Below are positions 30,681-31,702 of a DNA stretch of 31,702 bases, one piece after another. The notes under the pieces were generated by a model, which was not told the DNA's origin, searched no databases, and worked only from the letters and a program-made list of their open reading frames with translations. Both the position numbers and the translations under genes were made by a program. Position 1 is the first letter of the stretch. Each line of letters begins with the position of its first letter. The DNA lies in contig DAMCZI010000052.1 of the NCBI GenBank assembly GCA_032095175.1, forward strand, positions 1 through 31,702, given 5' to 3'. The DNA is from DAMCZI01 sp032095175 (GTDB taxonomy: Bacteria > Bacillota > Clostridia > Clostridiales > Caloramatoraceae).

Positions 30681-31379
30681 TTATTCAGCCATCTGCTCTC
30701 CCTGTCTTCCTTCGATAACAGCATCAGCTATTTTTGAAGCAATAAGCTTTACGGCTCTTATTGCATCATCATTTCCTGGTATTACGTAATCAACTTCTTC
30801 AGGGTCACAGTTTGTATCAACTATACCAACTACAGGAATACCTAATATCTTAGCTTCAGCTATAGCATTCTTTTCCTTTCTTGGATCAACAACGAAAAGA
30901 ACGTCTGGTACTCTTGTCATATTCTTTATACCGCCAAGATTTTTCTCAAGCTTTTCCATTTCATGTCTTAGCTTTATAACTTCCTTCTTTGGAAGAAGTG
31001 CGAATGTTCCATCCTCTTCCATCTTCTGTAATTCAGTAAGTCTATCAATTCTTGTTCTGATAGTTGTGAAGTTAGTTAACATTCCACCAAGCCATCTCTC
31101 GCTAACAAAATGCATTCCACATCTTGCAGCTTCTTCCTTTACTGAATCCTGTGCCTGCTTCTTAGTTCCTACGAAAAGAATTTCCATTCCTTCTACTGAA
31201 GCACCCTTAACGAATTCATAAGCTTCTTCCATCTTCTTTACAGTTTTCTGAAGATCTATTATATAGATCCCGTTTCTTTCTGTAAAGATGTACTGAGCCA
31301 TCTTAGGGTTCCATCTTCTTGTTTGATGTCCAAAATGAACACCAGCTTCTAGTAATTGTTTCATTGAAATTACTGACAT
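30681..31379 (-). CDS. rpsB: 30S ribosomal protein S2
   Basis: S2 is a late-binding protein of the small subunit, needed for mRNA binding and S1 association where S1 exists. Hallmarks are MKQLLEAGVHFGHQTRRWNP near the N-terminus (residues 6-25), the FVGTKKQAQD loop, the ERWLGGMLTNF motif (about 92-102) and PDVLFVVDPRKE...IPVVGIVDTNCDP (about 152-186), ending with PGNDDA. The length of 232 is usual. ATG 31379 has AGGAGGTG in front. It is the first gene of rpsB-tsf, with its promoter at 31484-31512 and a leader of about 100 bases. Confidence 0.98.
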   Translation of the reverse strand: MSVISMKQLLEAGVHFGHQTRRWNPKMAQYIFTERNGIYIIDLQKTVKKMEEAYEFVKGASVEGMEILFVGTKKQAQDSVKEEAARCGMHFVSERWLGGMLTNFTTIRTRIDRLTELQKMEEDGTFALLPKKEVIKLRHEMEKLEKNLGGIKNMTRVPDVLFVVDPRKEKNAIAEAKILGIPVVGIVDTNCDPEEVDYVIPGNDDAIRAVKLIASKIADAVIEGRQGEQMAE

Positions 31380-31422
31380 AAATACACCTCCTGGTTTTTT
31401 CCTCCGCCATAATCATTTTTCT

Positions 31423-31446
31423 AAAAGGCCCTTTGGGCACCCTTTT
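31423..31446 (-). promoter_or_regulatory. Hairpin in rpsB leader
   Basis: AAAAGG pairs with CCTTTT and GCCC with GGGC around a three-base loop, with a two-base bulge. There is no T tract after it. A role in S2 autoregulation is possible but not shown by the sequence. Confidence 0.5.
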
Positions 31447-31483
31447 AAAAATTATACAGCGTGTGTAATATTTCACCTTAAGT

Positions 31484-31512
31484 AGTATAACATACAAGTA
31501 CTATATTGGCAA
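31484..31512 (-). promoter_or_regulatory. Promoter of rpsB-tsf
   Basis: TTGCCA (31507-31512) and TATACT (31484-31489) are separated by 17 bases on the minus strand, about 105 bases before rpsB. Confidence 0.75.
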
Positions 31513-31520
31513 TAAAAACT

Positions 31521-31554
31521 TTGAACTGTAAAAATTTTATTATTTACAATTCAA
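31521..31554 (-). terminator. Possible terminator of the gene upstream of the window
   Basis: TTGAATTGTAAA pairs imperfectly with TTTACAGTTCAA, followed on the minus strand by AGTTTTTATT. The stem is AT-rich. Upstream of rpsB in clostridia one often finds codY, but that gene is outside this window. Confidence 0.35.
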
Positions 31555-31578
31555 AAAGCTTTAAAAATTGGTGACTAT

Positions 31579-31690
31579 ATATTTCGCATAAATGATTTTA
31601 CATTTTTAAAAATCATTTATGCCAAATATTTTCCTAAATTCATATAACGCAATAAATACCTTAATATCAAATCTTTATTGCGTTATATAT
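31579..31690 (+). repeat. Dual-hairpin dispersed repeat, copy 2
   Basis: Hairpin A (31579-31629) and hairpin B (31642-31688) match the copy at 23064-23172 nearly base for base, in the same orientation. It lies upstream of the rpsB promoter and reaches almost to the window end. The rest of the 323-base stretch upstream of rpsB holds the promoter, leader hairpin and possible terminator listed separately. Confidence 0.9.
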
Positions 31691-31702
31691 AATAATATTT
31701 TT

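Noticed and set aside
31303..31497. Small minus-strand frame overlapping the rpsB start in another frame
   Set aside because: It spans the rpsB promoter -10 and leader, has no Shine-Dalgarno, and its second half only re-reads rpsB.

Overview
The window is a compact, strongly AT-rich piece of chromosome in which all 32 protein genes read on the minus strand. Gene content and order point to a spore-forming, low-GC Firmicute of the Clostridium type: a recA/rimO/spoIIIE block, a tepA/dapG/ymxH/dut/M16-peptidase block, the pnp-rpsO-ribF-truB-nrnA-rbfA-infB-ylxQ-rnpM-nusA-rimP translation/RNA block, and the ispG-rseP-dxr-cdsA-uppS-frr-pyrH-tsf-rpsB block. Genus and species cannot be fixed from the sequence alone. 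I saw no rRNA, tRNA, CRISPR array, prophage or transposase gene.

Read in the direction of transcription (high to low coordinates), the window opens with rpsB and tsf (translation), pyrH, frr and an unrecognised 61-residue gene. A terminator-containing leader then precedes an envelope/isoprenoid cluster: uppS, cdsA, an AI-2E-family membrane protein, dxr, rseP, ispG and a family 2 glycosyltransferase. A long inverted repeat closes that cluster. A strong promoter then starts the rimP-nusA-rnpM-ylxQ-infB-rbfA-nrnA-truB-ribF operon, whose genes overlap or nearly touch. rpsO has its own promoter inside the end of ribF and a clean terminator; pnp follows after a 437-base gap. Next come an M16 peptidase, dut, a YmxH-type sporulation protein, aspartokinase, TepA-like protease, the FtsK/SpoIIIE translocase, rimO-pgsA, and recA with a LexA box.

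The genes are ordinary; the interest lies between them. (1) A dispersed repeat of about 110 bases made of two adjacent hairpins occurs at 23064-23172, at 31579-31690, inverted at 13006-13120, and as a remnant at 1-34. (2) A second palindrome of about 100 bases occurs at 8225-8325 and 13127-13226; its outermost base pairs differ between copies but stay complementary. (3) Two long inverted repeats with AGGCAC ends follow dapG and the glycosyltransferase. (4) An island with eight 7-base repeats sits between 12-base direct repeats upstream of the M16 peptidase gene. (5) The uppS leader could pair its ribosome binding site with an upstream anti-Shine-Dalgarno segment across a terminator hairpin. 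(6) rimP has a leader with a perfect 14-bp stem.

Two departures from gene order that I recall for related genomes stand out: a glycosyltransferase lies between ispG and rimP, where polC is common in clostridia, and an AI-2E-family gene lies between cdsA and dxr. Many starts were moved inward from the longest reading frame because the Shine-Dalgarno sequence and family N-termini support a later codon. No computation or database search was run; residue positions were counted by hand.
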